Shown here: one piece after another, positions 13,201-25,174 of the stretch
How the letters are laid out: every line of letters starts with the position of its first letter
Numbering within the stretch: position 1 is the first letter of the stretch
Assembly: GCA_950022655.1 (NCBI GenBank)
Contig: OX465579.1
Location: 47,037,950-47,101,949, forward strand
Origin: Alentia gelatinosa
Lineage: Eukaryota; Annelida; Polychaeta; Phyllodocida; Polynoidae
Length of the DNA stretch: 64,000 nt
Direction: 5' to 3'
Made by a program: the position numbers and the translations under genes
The notes under the pieces: generated by a model
What the model was told of the DNA's origin: nothing
Seen by the model: the letters and a program-made list of their open reading frames with translations, nothing else
Database searches by the model: none

Positions 13201-16200
13201 TGACGCGTCATCGTCGATAACATTTGTTTCGCATAAAAATCTGAAATGATGCTAAATCTAAATTTTGTACCACATATGTACTGAATGCAGAAATTTGAAG
13301 AGAAATGGTTTTGTTCTTTCAGGTACCTGAACGCCATTCAGACGATGTGCCCCCACATTCTGCGCTACCTGACGACGGCGGTGATTACCAACAAGCGCCG
13401 GAGGACAGTGCTCAAGGATCTGGTGAAGATCATCCAGCAAGTACGTCCTTATTCATCACTTCTATTTACACATCTCCATTGAGAAATCTGTTATGATTTT
13501 TCATTTGTAGAATGGTGGACAGGAATATCTAGATTGATACATTATAGTGATCTTATATGCAAGGGGGTAAACATTAAAACTGGAATGGTTCATGTTCTCC
13601 TTTGGCACTCTAGCTGTGCCTAAGCCTCGTTCGAAATATAGTTCCCATTTAGTACATCACGAAGGGAACTACCTCGCATAGTTATTTATCATTTTGATAT
13701 AGCAATATATTGTAATGCTGAATAGCGGACTTGAGAGATGTCGTTTGATGGGACGAAGTATAATACACCAGAGGGTGCCACCCTGTATAGGCAGGGGGGA
13801 GGGGTTCGCCTCTCGCATATCTGTCCATGCAAACATGACATTAATTGGACCTCGTTCACACCAATAAACAGTCTCTCAAAACTCCGCACTGACCCCAGCC
13901 CCTTCCATGGCCAACAACGATGTGTTTTCCAGGTTTCCTTAGTCTCTCTGGGGCAGTTAATTCCACCTGAACAATATTTCCTTGTCTTTTTTTCACGTCC
14001 TCAACTGACATCCCCGATTTCCTGTATAAACGTTTTCTAGTATTGAGAAATCACGTGAAGTAATTCCCTCCAATACCCCCCCCCCCCTAACTATCTGGTT
14101 TTGTTCTGTTTTTCTAAACCAGCACTAGGTCCCTACCTATAAGAATAATTGTATAATGTCTTTCATCAGGAGTCCTACACATACAGAGACCCCATCACAG
14201 AATTCCTCGAGTGCCTCTACGTCAACTTCGACTTCGACGGCGCTCAGCAGAAACTGAGGGAGTGTGAGACAGTCCTAGTGAACGACTTCTTCCTCGTAGC
14301 ATGTCTTGATGACTTCATCGAGAACGCCCGCCTCTTCATCTTCGAAACTTTCTGCAGAATTCACCAGTGCATCAGCATAAAGTAATTGAATGTCAACTAT
14401 CTAACAGAAAGTAACTAGTATTAGAGATAGATGTGGCAGAATGTTTCAAAGTGCTTTTCCCTAATCCCTTTTAGGCATAGACATTCACAACTGATGGAAT
14501 ACATTCGTATTTGATTTAATATACAAGAAATAAAGCCTTGTTAAGCACCATTTCTAAGGATATTGTTACAGGTAAAAGAACATACGTTAGTCTTCTGAAT
14601 ACATATTTACTATTAAGTCGTGATATTTATATAGTTATTTAATATAGATACCGGCTCTGAGGTGGAAATTGAAAAGATCCTGTCTGATTAATCGTGTCAT
14701 TTTTTCTACAGCATGTTAGCTGAGAAACTGAACATGTCTCCCGACGAGGCTGAGAAGTGGATTGTGAACCTTATCAGAAACGCACGGCTAGACGCAAAGA
14801 TCGACTCCAAACTGGTGAGTCTCAGGGATAGGCATTGTTTGATGATGTTTTGATAAAATCATAGTTGTCACGATTTGTAACCTTGAAGTGCATATAAATT
14901 TAAGAATTCTAGCATGAGCTCTGAAAACATTGGGGTGCTCGACTCCCATCGGAGGGCTTGGGGTGAATATATAGTTCATAGCACAACTGCAAGTGGCAAG
15001 TCGATTTAAAAAAAAATTCCTCTTCAAAAAAAGCCATAAAAAATTGCTCGCGTGTTGTGTAACCCAAGAAACGAAGAGTACTCTGAACAAGTGATCCCTC
15101 AATAGACTATAAGGTGTGATCTTACCTGTTGACCAAGAACAGCCAGAGAAATTTCTCTTAAAAGAGTGAATATATAGGCCAGTCTATTGAAAATCTATTA
15201 CATCCATATTCCGAAAAGTATTACCTGCAAGTTGTGGTTTTCGACGAGGCTTATCTGATTCCGCTACCTTCTCCCACCGCTTGCGACCACGAATTTTTTT
15301 TTCCGAAACTCAGAGCCTAAAACTTTAGCGGAACTGGAAGAAATACACAAACTATTACATGCAAGAGTTGTCCTCAAACCAGTGGACGCCCCCTGGTGTT
15401 TTGAAGTGAGCATAACAAAACATAACATCCCATGGGCTCCACTGGATGGCGCCACTGCATTCCTTAGACACCACAGTTAAGCCCCAGTTCTATTTCGTTT
15501 CTCAGCAATACTACTTCTCGATCGTATGCTGATGGGAGTAGATTAAATTGGTCTTTATGAGTGGGATACTTGAGAGCTCTTAGCTATTTCAGGCAACATA
15601 TATCTACAGTAATCCTTGTGATTTATATATGGTACATGTAGAAAGAAAAGTCAGCTTTCGAGGGATTGGTGAACACAAGGTGGCAGCACATTTGTGTGGC
15701 TCCTTCAAATACGTTTTCTGTTAACTGAAATTTTAAAAAAAAGATAATTATTTGTTTGCCAGGGTGATAAGTACACATAAAAAGTGTTGCTGATAAAATC
15801 TAACTATACGCCGAAGTGTCATAATAGTTACTGCATGTACAATCTAAGTGTTCAAATAAATCTAAAAAGAAAAGAGGCAGAACTTGAAAAAGAAATTACT
15901 GATGTTGTTGGTATTGTGAATAATCTTCTCTAGGATTGAATGAGATAGGTTTATTCATGTTGTTTGTATTTCTCGTATAGGGACACGTGGTGATGGGCAC
16001 CCAAGCCGTCTCTCCATACTACCAGGTCATCGAGAAGACGAAACAACTCGGATTTAAATCACAAGAACTCGTAGAAAATATTGAGAAGAAATTAGGCCAG
16101 AAGCATCACGAGGTGAGCACACGTATATTTATTTAAAATAAAATATGAGGTTCCCTTTACTTAGGTTAGCATTGTAGATTAGAACCACCAAAACCTTTCT

Positions 16201-19200
16201 TTGATATTAGTGCACTCACCATAGTTAATCGGGCCTAGTTAACATTTAGTTAATGAATTAATAGTAAGCACACGTTCAAAATTAAACTTTCTGGTTTCCC
16301 TTTCAGACCAGAAGCTAGTTTACATGTTAATCTGAGTTATAAGTTAATGATTCTGACAGGAAGTGATATTTGCCCCCTTCCCTCCACCTCATCACACCAA
16401 AATATGGCAGCCTCACCATGTAAACTAGAGAAAACAACGGTTTATTATTGAATCAGAGTTCGCTGCGAGAACTCTTGAGTACCACATATCGGTTTAAAAA
16501 AAATTACGACTAAGCAGTTCAGTGGAATTTACGCTGTGTCAGACTGTACCTTCACACAAGGTATGGGTAGAGAAGAACCACGAAAGTGTAGCGTCTCCTA
16601 GGTTTTCACCATTGCCCACGTGTGGGGATGAGAGGGCGTGGGAGGGGGGGGGGGGGGCATGAAACGTGTTTGTGAGCAGACAAGTACTATCAGACGGTAT
16701 CCGTCTCCCTCCCCTCATTATCGTCCGTCGATTACAGCGCCACCTAATGTAGGATCAGGTGGTGACTACCAGCTGCCGATAGGTGGCGCCCTAATCGCCT
16801 ACAGGTGCCCGGGAGGCCGGGCTGTGGGGATGCGACCACGCATGCCCCGACCTCGTATTACCCTGTCTGTCTGTTATTATAGGGATATCCATGGAAGTGT
16901 AGATCCAAAGATGACCGGATAAGCTGCCGCGCGAGAAAAGGGATGGGGTAGAGGGGCGGTTGAGTGGAAGGGGCATGAGGATGAAATCAGGAAAAGTACC
17001 TTTGTAAGATCTGCACTGTTGAAAAAAGATGTCTACATCAAACCAAAGACATATTTACCTAGTGTTATATATCGATGCTCTCAAATATTTGAGGGGGTGC
17101 GTTAGAGTAATACGCAGGTTGATTTGGTAAGCTGGGGACTTAATATAAGGTATCAGAAAATAGTAAGATTTTCAAATGTAGGCGGTTGTCGTGCCTGTTA
17201 GGCAAGCCGAGATGTGAAATTAATCTAGGCGATGGTCGCTGTGTAGAGGATGCTCTTTGTATTTGCTGGACACTGGCAGATTAAGTCTCATACGCTTGGC
17301 CACACGCAATCAGATCATAGATATAGACCCGGGCAGACAAGGCTGTGATATGCCATTATTGCCTGGCTTTGTAGCAAAGTCTGGAAGATAGGCCTAAAAG
17401 ATGCTGGCCCACACATCATTCCCGACAGAGTAGGAGTGCCTGTGGGACCTGAAGCCTACAGGACTGAGAGTTGCTGCGTCTCTCGTTGGGGAGAGACACA
17501 GCAGAAGAATGTATTGCCTCTGATTCCGTCGTTAGAACCATGGGGGGAGGGGGCGGGGTGTAGGATGGCGTACAAAGTGATCCAAGAGATGACCATTGGA
17601 AGTTAATAAAGAGGCACTACTGCCCTCGAAGTAGAATCCATTGTATGTTATAACGTATATAACGATACCTCCGACCTATAAAAACTTAGTGATGTTACTA
17701 TTTATTTGAGCAAAGTTTCCTCATCTCGCCTGCTCAACAAAAAGAGGAAAGTAGTTCGGTAATTGAAAATCAATAAGTGACTCAATCGTCTAAGGAGGTA
17801 CAGAGTTAACCGAAATAGAAGGAACATCTTTTCTACGGACGTTGTTTGAAGAATTGAGAAAAGTTCGTAAAGATACTGAGGCCTTATGGAAACTCTTCAG
17901 GGCCACATACGCAGTGGATTAAATATCTGAATATTTTTAGATTAGAAACATGTGTAGACAAGTTAGCTGTTAAGGTGGTCTTGATGCGATTTTTCGATGC
18001 TGGTAGTACAGGGATGCAAATACTTCGATAAACTACGGATACCTGGAATTTCTAGATTACTTGAATTGATAAAAATTCCGGATTACCTTCAAGTCGGACG
18101 CACCAGACCATACCCCGAGCGGACCCAAGTCGAACCCTAGCGGACAGGTGTCACCGAAACGTGTCATCAGACCACCGAAATGCACCGACTTTTTAATTTT
18201 TGAAAATCTGATCTGTATACACGCAGCCCACAGCACTGAGCATGTTATATTACAAAAGTCCTGACTCCCCTGATTTTTTTCCCTTCGAATTGTATTTTTA
18301 TTTTTTTTCCTAACCATGATTTGCATCCCTGGTAGTAGTGATGGTGGTGTTAGCAGTAAACTAGTGTAGGGGGGGTGGTGGTGTGGTTAGTCGCGTGTGC
18401 AGCGATGTGTGCAGATTCTGGGACCATACAGATGGCTCCGTGCCGTGTTATAGATGTGTGACTTTGACATCCAATATAGATGGCAGGCTGAGATGGCGGG
18501 TGCTCTGCAGATAGGCCGCAACTCGCAGGGCTCTGGGGCCTGTAAATTAGCAGCGACAGTATTCGAGGTGCCAGCCGGGGGGCCGTGTCGCTCTCCCCGC
18601 CGTCCTCCCCGCCACCACCCATCCAGGGATGGATAGACGGCCAAGTGGTGTTTCCCATCCCCAAGAGAGAGCCCCTCCCCCCCTCCCCCAAGCGATGTAG
18701 GTGCGTAGTAGCAGCGGATAATACTACCCCAAGAAAGGGGGAGGGGTAGGTCAGTGGAGGGTGTCAGAGGCTGATCCTAGCCGTGATGGTTTTGTGATGG
18801 CTGGTAAAAGTGGGGTTTTACAGGTTGCTCCGCTCTAGCAGACCGCCACCTTGTGTATACGTAGGCACGTGGGGTGATTAGATCCTCAGACAGAAACCAC
18901 ACGAAAAAAACGTCCCGCGAGGACTATTAAAAGGTACCAACCCCTACCTGGCTATTTCGACTTGGACTGAGATTTTCTCCCACAGTTCTTGCTTTTCACA
19001 TAATAGAACTGTTATAGGACCATCCACACTTAAAAACAAAGTATAGGAATTAAAGAGGTGAATGAAATATAAAATACATGTCGAATATCTATTATGATGC
19101 AGCGAATGCAGTCTCATTGAGGAGAAAATACCGAATGGGAAACGATGTCTTTGCAAGGAATTAGATTAACAGGACGGCTAACATTCAATCACTGAATAAT

Positions 19201-22200
19201 AATAGATTCGTTCACGTACACATTACTTGTTTTCTGTGTTAGAAAGACAATTTTCATCGACGTCTCAGGTCATGTGGTCACCATGGTTGATCCAGATGGG
19301 AGACACACAGTTTCTTGCCAGTGAGTCTGCCGAATGTATATACAGTCTCACCCCCTTCCCTTCCCCCACATTTGGGCGGCCGTAAAGCAGGGTGTGGCTG
19401 GGGCGTCGGTGCGCTCTACCCCGGGGACCTTTCCGGCGGCGCGGGCCCCGTCATGCGGTCTCCAGTTCCTCCCCAGGTCCCGGGCCGGGGCCCCACTAGA
19501 CCCTCGGTCAGTCCTGATAGCATCAGCGGCCGCAGCAACAATATCCTCAGCAAATTGCCTCCTTTCATCAAAGCATCTCTCGGGGCGCAAACCAACTGAA
19601 TCGGCCAGCCGTATCTGGGATATTAAAAACATATTTCATCGTCTGACGGCCCAGACTTGGCGTGCCGGGAGGAGGACGCCTCGGAGAAGGCAGGCCTGGA
19701 ATAAAAACAATGGAAGGTATAGGCTCTCGGGGGTGGGATGGCAGGACAGGATATATAGGGGAACTCATAGTAGAAAGACGGGAGGGTTAAGGCATGTACG
19801 ACGGTGTGGTACTAATCTGTCCAGTCGCCATCGTGAGATGATGGTCACTACAGCCAGGTCTTGCTCTGAGCAGCTCTCCACACCGATAGCGGCGGACGGA
19901 GCACAGGACACGGGCAGGGGTGTCCGCCTGGCCCAGGGATGCTGCTCCGCTGATAACGTCGCCATAGCGACGTGTCAATAAATGGTTCCTGTCTCCCCCT
20001 GCTTCCCCGGGTCGCCTCCCTGGGGAACGGGTCGTGTGGCGTGGAGGTGGGTCAAGACAGAGTTACTCACCGGGTCCGAGCAGCTCTCCCCGCCTAGCTT
20101 ACACCGAGTCCAAATCTCTGAATGTCTGAAATGTATTCAGTTCGCGGATTGTATTTATGTGAGTGGATGTACATACACCCTACAATCTCTTATGTATATG
20201 CAGCTGTTTGTGTGTAAAAATATGTATGTTCTGAAGAAAATCCTTTACCGGTAGGTGTGGTGTATGATAAATTTATATCATATATTATATGTGTATATAT
20301 ATATGTATGTATGTGTACATATGTTGGATGAGCAGGGGATGATTTCTTGACATTAGGGGTCTTCCTCATTGTTACTGTGGATTAAACCAACATAGGTCAA
20401 ACCTCCCTCTCACTGCAGCCTTGCCTCTATACACAAGGCATTTGTTCAAGAAGGCAAGGGAAGTTTACATATTAGATTTGTTAGGTGGAGGAAATAGGTT
20501 TTGACGATAATGAGGCGATGAGGGTCCGTCTGGAAGATAGCGGGCTGGCTGAGGATGGGCGGCGCGGCTGGCTGGGGAAAGAGGGTGGCTATTTATTCAG
20601 GTGATACAGATCCACTGATACCAGCCGCAAAATTCAACTCGCTTGAGCGGGCATGATCTGTATCCCGTTATCAACTCACACGAGAAAGGCGAAGGATTGG
20701 GGGGGGGGGGGGGGGGGGGGACTGGCCCGTAAGCGGGGGGACGGAGGATCGGTAGAAAAGTTCTGGGGGAGTGTTGGAGGGAAGGAGGGGTGGTCGTGTC
20801 CTCACCGCCGGCGCTTGACGTACGGCCTCGTTAGTGGTGTCAGTCTTCATCAGGAGCCTGTGGTGGAGATGGGGTTGGGTCGTTAATGACACTATCAAAC
20901 CCCCTCCCCTCTTGATGCGGCCACGTTCTCCACACACCGGAACGTTATCATCTCAACCCGCTGTAACGCCCTCTGGTGATCGGTGAGGTCTTACTTCTCA
21001 CGAGGAGAAAAAAAGAAGCAGTAACAACTTGTCTGTTTTATGTTGAATCGAAGTCATTATTTTAGGTGTGAGTCTGCTGGTGTTGGTCCTGGTTGGAGAT
21101 TTTGAATTAGAGACATGGCACACAGGTCTTGAATTATAGGCATTGCATAGGCCGCTTCCAGCAAGGTTTAAGACCATTGGGCCAATGTACATGCTCATAG
21201 CAACGAGTATTATCCGCCTCGTGATATCCGGAGCCAAAACTCCAGGAGTCGCATACGGGAGCCCAGATTAAAACGAATAAGGTTTTGATTTTATCCCACC
21301 CCCTGTAAATGATATTTTTATGTGAGGATAATAACAAAAAACATGATAAAAACTTTCTGAAGTCCTCCATATAGCTCTCCTTGCTGCTCTGAAAGCGCTT
21401 GGAACTACTTTCAGCTGCTGATCTCGGATTGGTCCATTTTTTGTACGCTCCTAGGAGCGATTTTTTATCCGTATGCGGCATTACTGTTTGATCTGCACAC
21501 TTAACCAGCCTTGATATTAAACTATATCAAAATCTGCGCTCATATACCAAAAGGAAGGATAAACAAGGAGTATCTTGATTTACAAGATTACAGGACGAGG
21601 GAGATGAGCAGTGAAACGCAGTTATGTAACTGAGGGTTAAACCTCCGACCCTGTGATTCGCAGGCCAGTATACCACTGATGCACATACATTGACCGGTTT
21701 TTATGGGGTAAGGCACCCCCATCCCCACCCCCACCCTCAAATCAATTCATAAATGAAGCTGAAAGTGTTATGAAGTTGGCGGGGTAGATGGGCTGGCTAT
21801 TCCAGCCTACGATACCTTCTGAACGGCCGTGTGTCCAGTTCGCGACACAGTTAAGTTTGTTGTAAATCCGTGAATGTTACCGCCGCCCCCTTCAATTTGT
21901 TCTAAACAATTCATTTCTAAAAGTGTAGAGTGATATATCAATTAGTAGCGATCGCTTGACTTGGCTTTATGGCAACTGGTGCCTTGACGGACGGGGATGT
22001 GGCGATAGCGTCGCCTCTGGCGGGCGGTGCCCCTCACCTGGCACGCCCTGCCGGCGGCGCCCAGCCGTGCATAATGCTGACCGGTGGACAGGGGGCGGGC
22101 CCCGTATACAGAGGGGTGGGCCCTGCGTGGGGGGCACCGGCTGGGTGCTAACCGCACAACTTATCATTCTACATGCTTAGTTAAATATCATGGCTGGCGC

Positions 22201-23839
22201 CTGGTGGTTTCTGACATGGCCGACTGTGAGGCCTGGCCACACTGACAGAGAGTCGACTGTAGGTTGCCAACTACCACCGCCAACCTATGTGCAGCTCGAG
22301 CCTTCAGACAGACTAACCCCATTGTAGCTGCTCTTTCATCATCTCTGGACTCAGTATGTGTGTTATGGATATACAATGTATGTCTGTATACGTCTAGGGC
22401 ATGAGTTTATTCAAGCTGAATTGAAATAACATCTGTGCTCTTCATAACAATACTGACATAGAGAAGAAATAGGAGGGTCATGTAGATATACATTTTAATT
22501 TGTGGGCTGGAATGCGGAGAAAAAAACGCTTTCTTGATAAAAATGGATAGCAACCCCTTCACCACTAAGGAAAAGTTGCAACAGTTTCCATAGGAAAGTT
22601 GATTATTCAATCTATTTCATCTATGAATTTTATATTATGAATAGGGAATCTTGATTTTAAGAAAGTAATTGAAATGAAAATTCTCACCATTTGTTTAAGA
22701 ATTAATCCGAGCAAAAACATTAGCTAGATTAAAATCTAGGTCCCTTGCGATGTCAAATGTCACTTATTATAAAAGTTGCATTTCTTGTTTGGATTATGAC
22801 TGATGAGACAAAAACCCGGGTTTTCCCCGCCCAGTTCCACAGGGGCCTCCTGTTGTGTATGTGTTGGGTCACATACGTCGCGTTCAGACGTGTGCCCGTG
22901 ACAATACCAGGGCGGGCTGAATCATAGGACATAATTCAGTGGTGAAGATACGATCAATGGGCGCCGTGATTCAGTCCACCCGCCTTTGTGATATCGCTGA
23001 TACCTGGCCCCACCCTTGTAATGACTAATCTTGGAGGAGTCCTATCTGACCATCGCCCTGCAGAGCACCCTCATGCAAAACCGATATTTTTTTTGCGGTT
23101 GGTTCCTTTGTGATGTAATATAATTGAATGATAAGAAAAAAGCTAAGTGAATGTCAAGTATTCAATTTGTATTGAGCGATGAGAGCAAGAGGCAGTATGC
23201 GGCAGTCAAGGCAGTGTCTTATGGTAACTGGTAGTCGGAGAGAAGTGAACGTATCATTCTAATGAATTTCTCTCACACCAGTCCCAGAATTGTTTCAGTC
23301 TTTAACGTGGTCTCATTGGGGAATTATATAATCAGCAATCTTATCGGAAGCATGTCAAAATGAAGAGTTATTGTCTCGAAATGATCCAACACAAAGGCAG
23401 GTCATTAACTAGGGAAAATCCCCAGGAAAACTCCCTCCTTTTGGTGTACGATGATTCTGAAAGTCAATGACAATCAACCAAACCGATCAATAAATTCAAC
23501 ATCACCGCTATATTTTACGTTTTTCTTAAATTATTTACTGGCAATATTGGAGAAACTTTCTCATAAAACTTTGGCCCCTATTAGAGACTATCAATTAAAA
23601 GCACATTATAGCCTCAGAAAAAGAACACGATTACTTTTGTATAGCATCTGTGTGTTGAACTGAATGACAGTAGTTTTTAATGAATATGTATATTTTCAAT
23701 TCAGCCATACTATGATGCATTGCGTTTCGGCATAACTGATACATACACTGCAGAAAGATTCCTGCGTACTGTGTCCTGACTCCGACCTTTTTCTTTCTTT
23801 CAGAATGCGCCCCACTGGGGAGCACCCATCGAGCTCTAA
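7145..23839 (+). CDS. EIF3E: Eukaryotic translation initiation factor 3 subunit E (12 coding exons)
   Basis: Subunit e (INT6) of the eIF3 complex, which binds the 40S ribosome during translation initiation. Coding exons: 7145-7234, 8057-8174, 10356-10473, 10819-10861, 11259-11363, 12274-12399, 12685-12806, 13323-13440, 14170-14381, 14712-14814, 15981-16112, 23804-23839. All introns are GT-AG and every junction keeps frame. The result is 440 residues against about 445 in human, and it aligns from start to stop. The N-terminal eIF3e domain covers about residues 4-135 (start MAEFDLTTR). A PCI domain in the C-terminal half, about 220-395, includes [17 protein letters not shown] and [12 protein letters not shown]. 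The ATG context (AAAATGG) is good. The final 11 residues ([11 protein letters not shown]) are shorter than the human tail but keep the AP.W motif. The last intron is 7691 bp. R-spondin follows in the same orientation. Confidence 0.97.
8057..8174 (+). CDS. EIF3E: EIF3E coding exon 2
   Basis: Begins after CACTTTTAG and encodes [19 protein letters not shown] through VPP, ending one base into a codon at CCAA/GTATGT. Confidence 0.96.
8388..8500 (+). repeat. Interspersed repeat, copy A
   Basis: This intron 2 stretch shares a core of about 70 bp with 12040-12130 (intron 5). The core contains CCTCGGTAAAATCTCA and ACTTATCAGGTAAGT, with scattered transitions. Two diverged copies in one gene indicate a short dispersed element such as a SINE or MITE. 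The boundaries are approximate. Confidence 0.6.
8612..8965 (+). mobile_element. Non-LTR retrotransposon 3' end (degenerate)
   Basis: One frame reads [19 protein letters not shown] followed by [12 protein letters not shown]. This is the Cys-containing motif found near the C-terminus of Jockey/CR1-type ORF2 proteins. After a frame break, another frame gives [17 protein letters not shown] and a stop at 8857-8859. The following about 100 bp, ending near an ACAAACAAACAA-type tail, look like the element's 3' UTR. It is a 5'-truncated, decayed LINE copy in EIF3E intron 2, in the same orientation as the gene. Confidence 0.75.
10356..10473 (+). CDS. EIF3E: EIF3E coding exon 3
   Basis: Starts after TTGCAG and encodes [20 protein letters not shown] to KIETA, ending two bases into an Arg codon at AAG/GTATAT. 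It matches the N-terminal domain. Confidence 0.95.
10819..10861 (+). CDS. EIF3E: EIF3E coding exon 4
   Basis: A 43-bp exon after CTATTTCAG that completes the Arg codon and encodes [14 protein letters not shown]. It ends in phase 0 at GAG/GTAAGT and restores frame with the next exon. Confidence 0.94.
11259..11363 (+). CDS. EIF3E: EIF3E coding exon 5
   Basis: Thirty-five codons after [27 protein letters not shown] to FVRVL, including the conserved [13 protein letters not shown] block. It ends at CTG/GTAAGT. Confidence 0.96.
11521..11757. repeat. Low-complexity TATG/CACA and poly-G region
   Basis: Alternating TATATG/CACACA sequence in EIF3E intron 5, followed by a G16 run at 11742-11757. No gene is seen. 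Confidence 0.7.
12040..12130 (+). repeat. Interspersed repeat, copy B
   Basis: Homologous to 8388-8500. Both copies run from a CCCTACAA motif through TCCTCGGTAAAATCTCA to ACTTATCAGGTAAGT, then CCTAAAATTC. Confidence 0.6.
12274..12399 (+). CDS. EIF3E: EIF3E coding exon 6
   Basis: Forty-two codons after [27 protein letters not shown] to EVIDSG, containing the conserved [12 protein letters not shown] block. It ends at GGG/GTACGT. GC content is much higher than in the flanking introns. Confidence 0.96.
12685..12806 (+). CDS. EIF3E: EIF3E coding exon 7
   Basis: After TTTGCAG it encodes [20 protein letters not shown] to LFLYQP, ending two bases into a Gln codon at CA/GTAAGT. Confidence 0.96.
13323..13440 (+). 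CDS. EIF3E: EIF3E coding exon 8
   Basis: Starts after TCTTTCAG, completes the Gln codon and encodes [20 protein letters not shown] to KIIQQ. Start of the PCI region. Ends at CAA/GTACGT. Confidence 0.96.
14170..14381 (+). CDS. EIF3E: EIF3E coding exon 9
   Basis: The longest coding exon (212 bp), after TTTCATCAG. It encodes [20 protein letters not shown] to HQCISI and forms the heart of the PCI domain. It ends at AAA/GTAATT, two bases into an Asn codon. Confidence 0.96.
14712..14814 (+). CDS. EIF3E: EIF3E coding exon 10
   Basis: After TTTCTACAG it encodes [20 protein letters not shown] to IDSKL, the winged-helix end of the PCI domain. It ends at CTG/GTGAGT. Confidence 0.96.
15262..15300 (+). 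repeat. Short dispersed repeat, copy 1
   Basis: Shares CTACCTTCTCCCACCGC and TTGCGACCACGA with 43315-43351, differing by one C insertion. Probably the end of a dispersed element, since both copies run into divergent sequence. Confidence 0.5.
15384..15399 (-). promoter_or_regulatory. CTCF-like motif
   Basis: Reads ACACCAGGGGGCGTCC on the minus strand, very close to the CTCF consensus. It lies in EIF3E intron 10, 55 bp from a second match at 15439-15454 on the opposite strand. Confidence 0.4.
15439..15454 (+). promoter_or_regulatory. CTCF-like motif
   Basis: CCACTGGATGGCGCCA on the plus strand, a near-consensus CTCF core. It pairs in opposite orientation with 15384-15399. Confidence 0.4.
15981..16112 (+). 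CDS. EIF3E: EIF3E coding exon 11
   Basis: Forty-four codons after [30 protein letters not shown] to GQKHHE, ending in phase 0 at GAG/GTGAGC. The next coding exon is 7691 bp away. Confidence 0.96.
16734..16749 (-). promoter_or_regulatory. CTCF-like motif
   Basis: CATTAGGTGGCGCTGT on the minus strand, near-consensus. It lies 27 bp from another match at 16776-16792 on the plus strand, in a GC-rich block of intron 11. Confidence 0.4.
16776..16792 (+). promoter_or_regulatory. CTCF-like motif
   Basis: CCGATAGGTGGCGCCCT on the plus strand, forming a divergent pair with the match at 16734-16749. Confidence 0.4.
20699..20720 (+). repeat. Poly-G tract, G22
   Basis: The longest homopolymer in the window, in a GC-rich block of EIF3E intron 11. 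It may form a G-quadruplex, and its length is prone to sequencing error. Confidence 0.9.
20965..20979 (-). promoter_or_regulatory. CTCF-like motif
   Basis: TCACCAGAGGGCGTT on the minus strand, close to the CTCF core, in intron 11. Confidence 0.35.
21630..21705 (-). repeat. Possible tRNA-derived SINE head
   Basis: On the minus strand the sequence has a pol III A-box-like segment (CAGTGGTATACTGG), an anticodon-arm-like CCTG...CAGG hairpin and a B-box-like GAGGTTTAACCCTC, in tRNA order and spacing. U33 is missing and the arms are imperfect, so it is not a functional tRNA. A tRNA-derived SINE or tRNA relic is likelier. Confidence 0.3.
23804..23839 (+). CDS. EIF3E: EIF3E terminal coding exon 12
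   Basis: After TTTCTTTCAG the phase-0 continuation encodes [11 protein letters not shown] and TAA (23837-23839). The AP.W motif matches the end of animal eIF3e proteins, which fixes this distant exon as the true terminus. Confidence 0.88.
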   Translation, partial: NAPHWGAPIEL

Positions 23840-24065
23840 TCCTGCAGCCGCAGTCATTCCCACCAGAGGAACTAACTCTGGCCCCTCATGGACAAGCTTG
23901 GGCTACTTGCCGCTACACTCCACCAGAACACTATCAGGGGATGTGAACTTGGACAGAGTCACGGGTGGCACTTGGCTATGTGCTTTGTTGTCAATACCTA
24001 TAACCTGGGACTCAGGTTCCATCTGAGGAATAATGATAGGAATAAATTAAACCGGAATTACGGAC
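23840..24065 (+). other. EIF3E: EIF3E 3' UTR (approximate)
   Basis: Sequence after the EIF3E stop up to and just past the AATAAA at 24041. The exact cleavage site is unknown. Confidence 0.55.
24041..24046 (+). terminator. EIF3E polyadenylation signal
   Basis: A canonical AATAAA about 200 bp after the stop codon, the first good candidate downstream. Confidence 0.55.
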
Positions 24066-25174
24066 GAGAATACCCGTATAGATGACATCCAGTGTTTTTC
24101 TTTTCAACTTCCTACCAAGACTAAAACGTCGTCATTATTTTATAGTCTTTTTTTTCTCGAATATATTGATGTGGATTTCTTAAAGCTTCAGCAGTAATCC
24201 AATACGGAGCCATTTTGTGTGTTATCCAATACCACAACCCATGTACACATGGGTTATCTATCTTATTGTATGGGAGTCCACTATGGAGGTGGGTTATGTA
24301 ATAAATATTACCGATCTGAAAAATTTTAGTTTTCATTCAATCCTTTATCGTGGTTATACCTATACTAAGAATGAACTGCATCGAGAGCCATAGCCGCTGA
24401 AAATACGCCATGAGTTTTAGTTGCAGAGTAATCTCACGAGGCAAAGCCGAGTGAGATTATGTAGCAAACCAGAATGATTGGCATATATTCAAGAGCTATA
24501 GATCGAGTGCGGTTCAGATTTTATCTCACCCCTATCACTGGGTAATTGGCTTATACCACAATAATATTTTTTTATTCAGGAGGAATTTTAGGACAAGTTG
24601 CACATTCACCATCACAATATTGGCGTTCTTCCATGACATAGTCCGAACAGATTAATTACAAACAAATATAACAGAGAAAAAAATAGTGTGGATTTCACGG
24701 TGTTGATCAAAGTTCTTGTTTAAGCTTTAATGCCTTTTTATGTTTATAGCTTTATAGCCGATCATTTGACACTCCTAGTTCAAGATATAATGTCTGTTGT
24801 TTCTTAGGTCAGTTTCTAGTCATCATAGCTTTTACCGTAGATCAGTGCTTGATGGAGAAGATAGTACATAAGACTTTTCACATTAACACATCGACGGGAC
24901 ATGGACAAAACAAATGACAGAACAGAACAAAACAAGGCCTTACCTAATTCTAACTGGCGAGGTTTCCGTTGTGTAAGTACTTTCTCGTTTCTGACTCGCA
25001 TGGCCATATATGTAATAATTACATATGACCAGATATCTGCGAATAAAAGTAGAATTTCTTCCACTTAGCAATGACATTTGGTCCTCTTCCATAGTTAGCA
25101 AAGATTTTAGCCTACCCCTTTCGTTTGTTCTCCTGGTCATTTGACTCGGCACTAAATAGATTTTTCATATAATA

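Larger units (their letters stand above)
16113..23803 (+). other. EIF3E intron 11 with GC-rich blocks
   Basis: A 7.7 kb intron that separates only 11 codons from the rest of the gene. It carries GC-rich, CpG-containing blocks in AT-rich surroundings, roughly at 16620-16990, 18350-18710, 19340-20110, 20520-20980 and 21960-22160. Long frames in these blocks (for example 215 codons at 19334-19981) look like composition artefacts: low-complexity Pro/Arg/Gly/Ser content with no recognisable domain. The blocks could be regulatory DNA. No embedded gene is supported. Confidence 0.5.

Noticed and set aside
19334..19981. 215-codon plus-strand frame in EIF3E intron 11
   Set aside because: It lies in a GC-rich block where stops are rare, overlaps other equally long frames on both strands, has Ala/Arg/Pro/Ser-rich content with no recognisable domain, and shows no clear splice context.
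21630..21705. Functional tRNA gene on the minus strand
   Set aside because: A- and B-box-like sequences are present, but U33 is missing and the T and acceptor stems do not pair well. Kept only as a possible SINE head.
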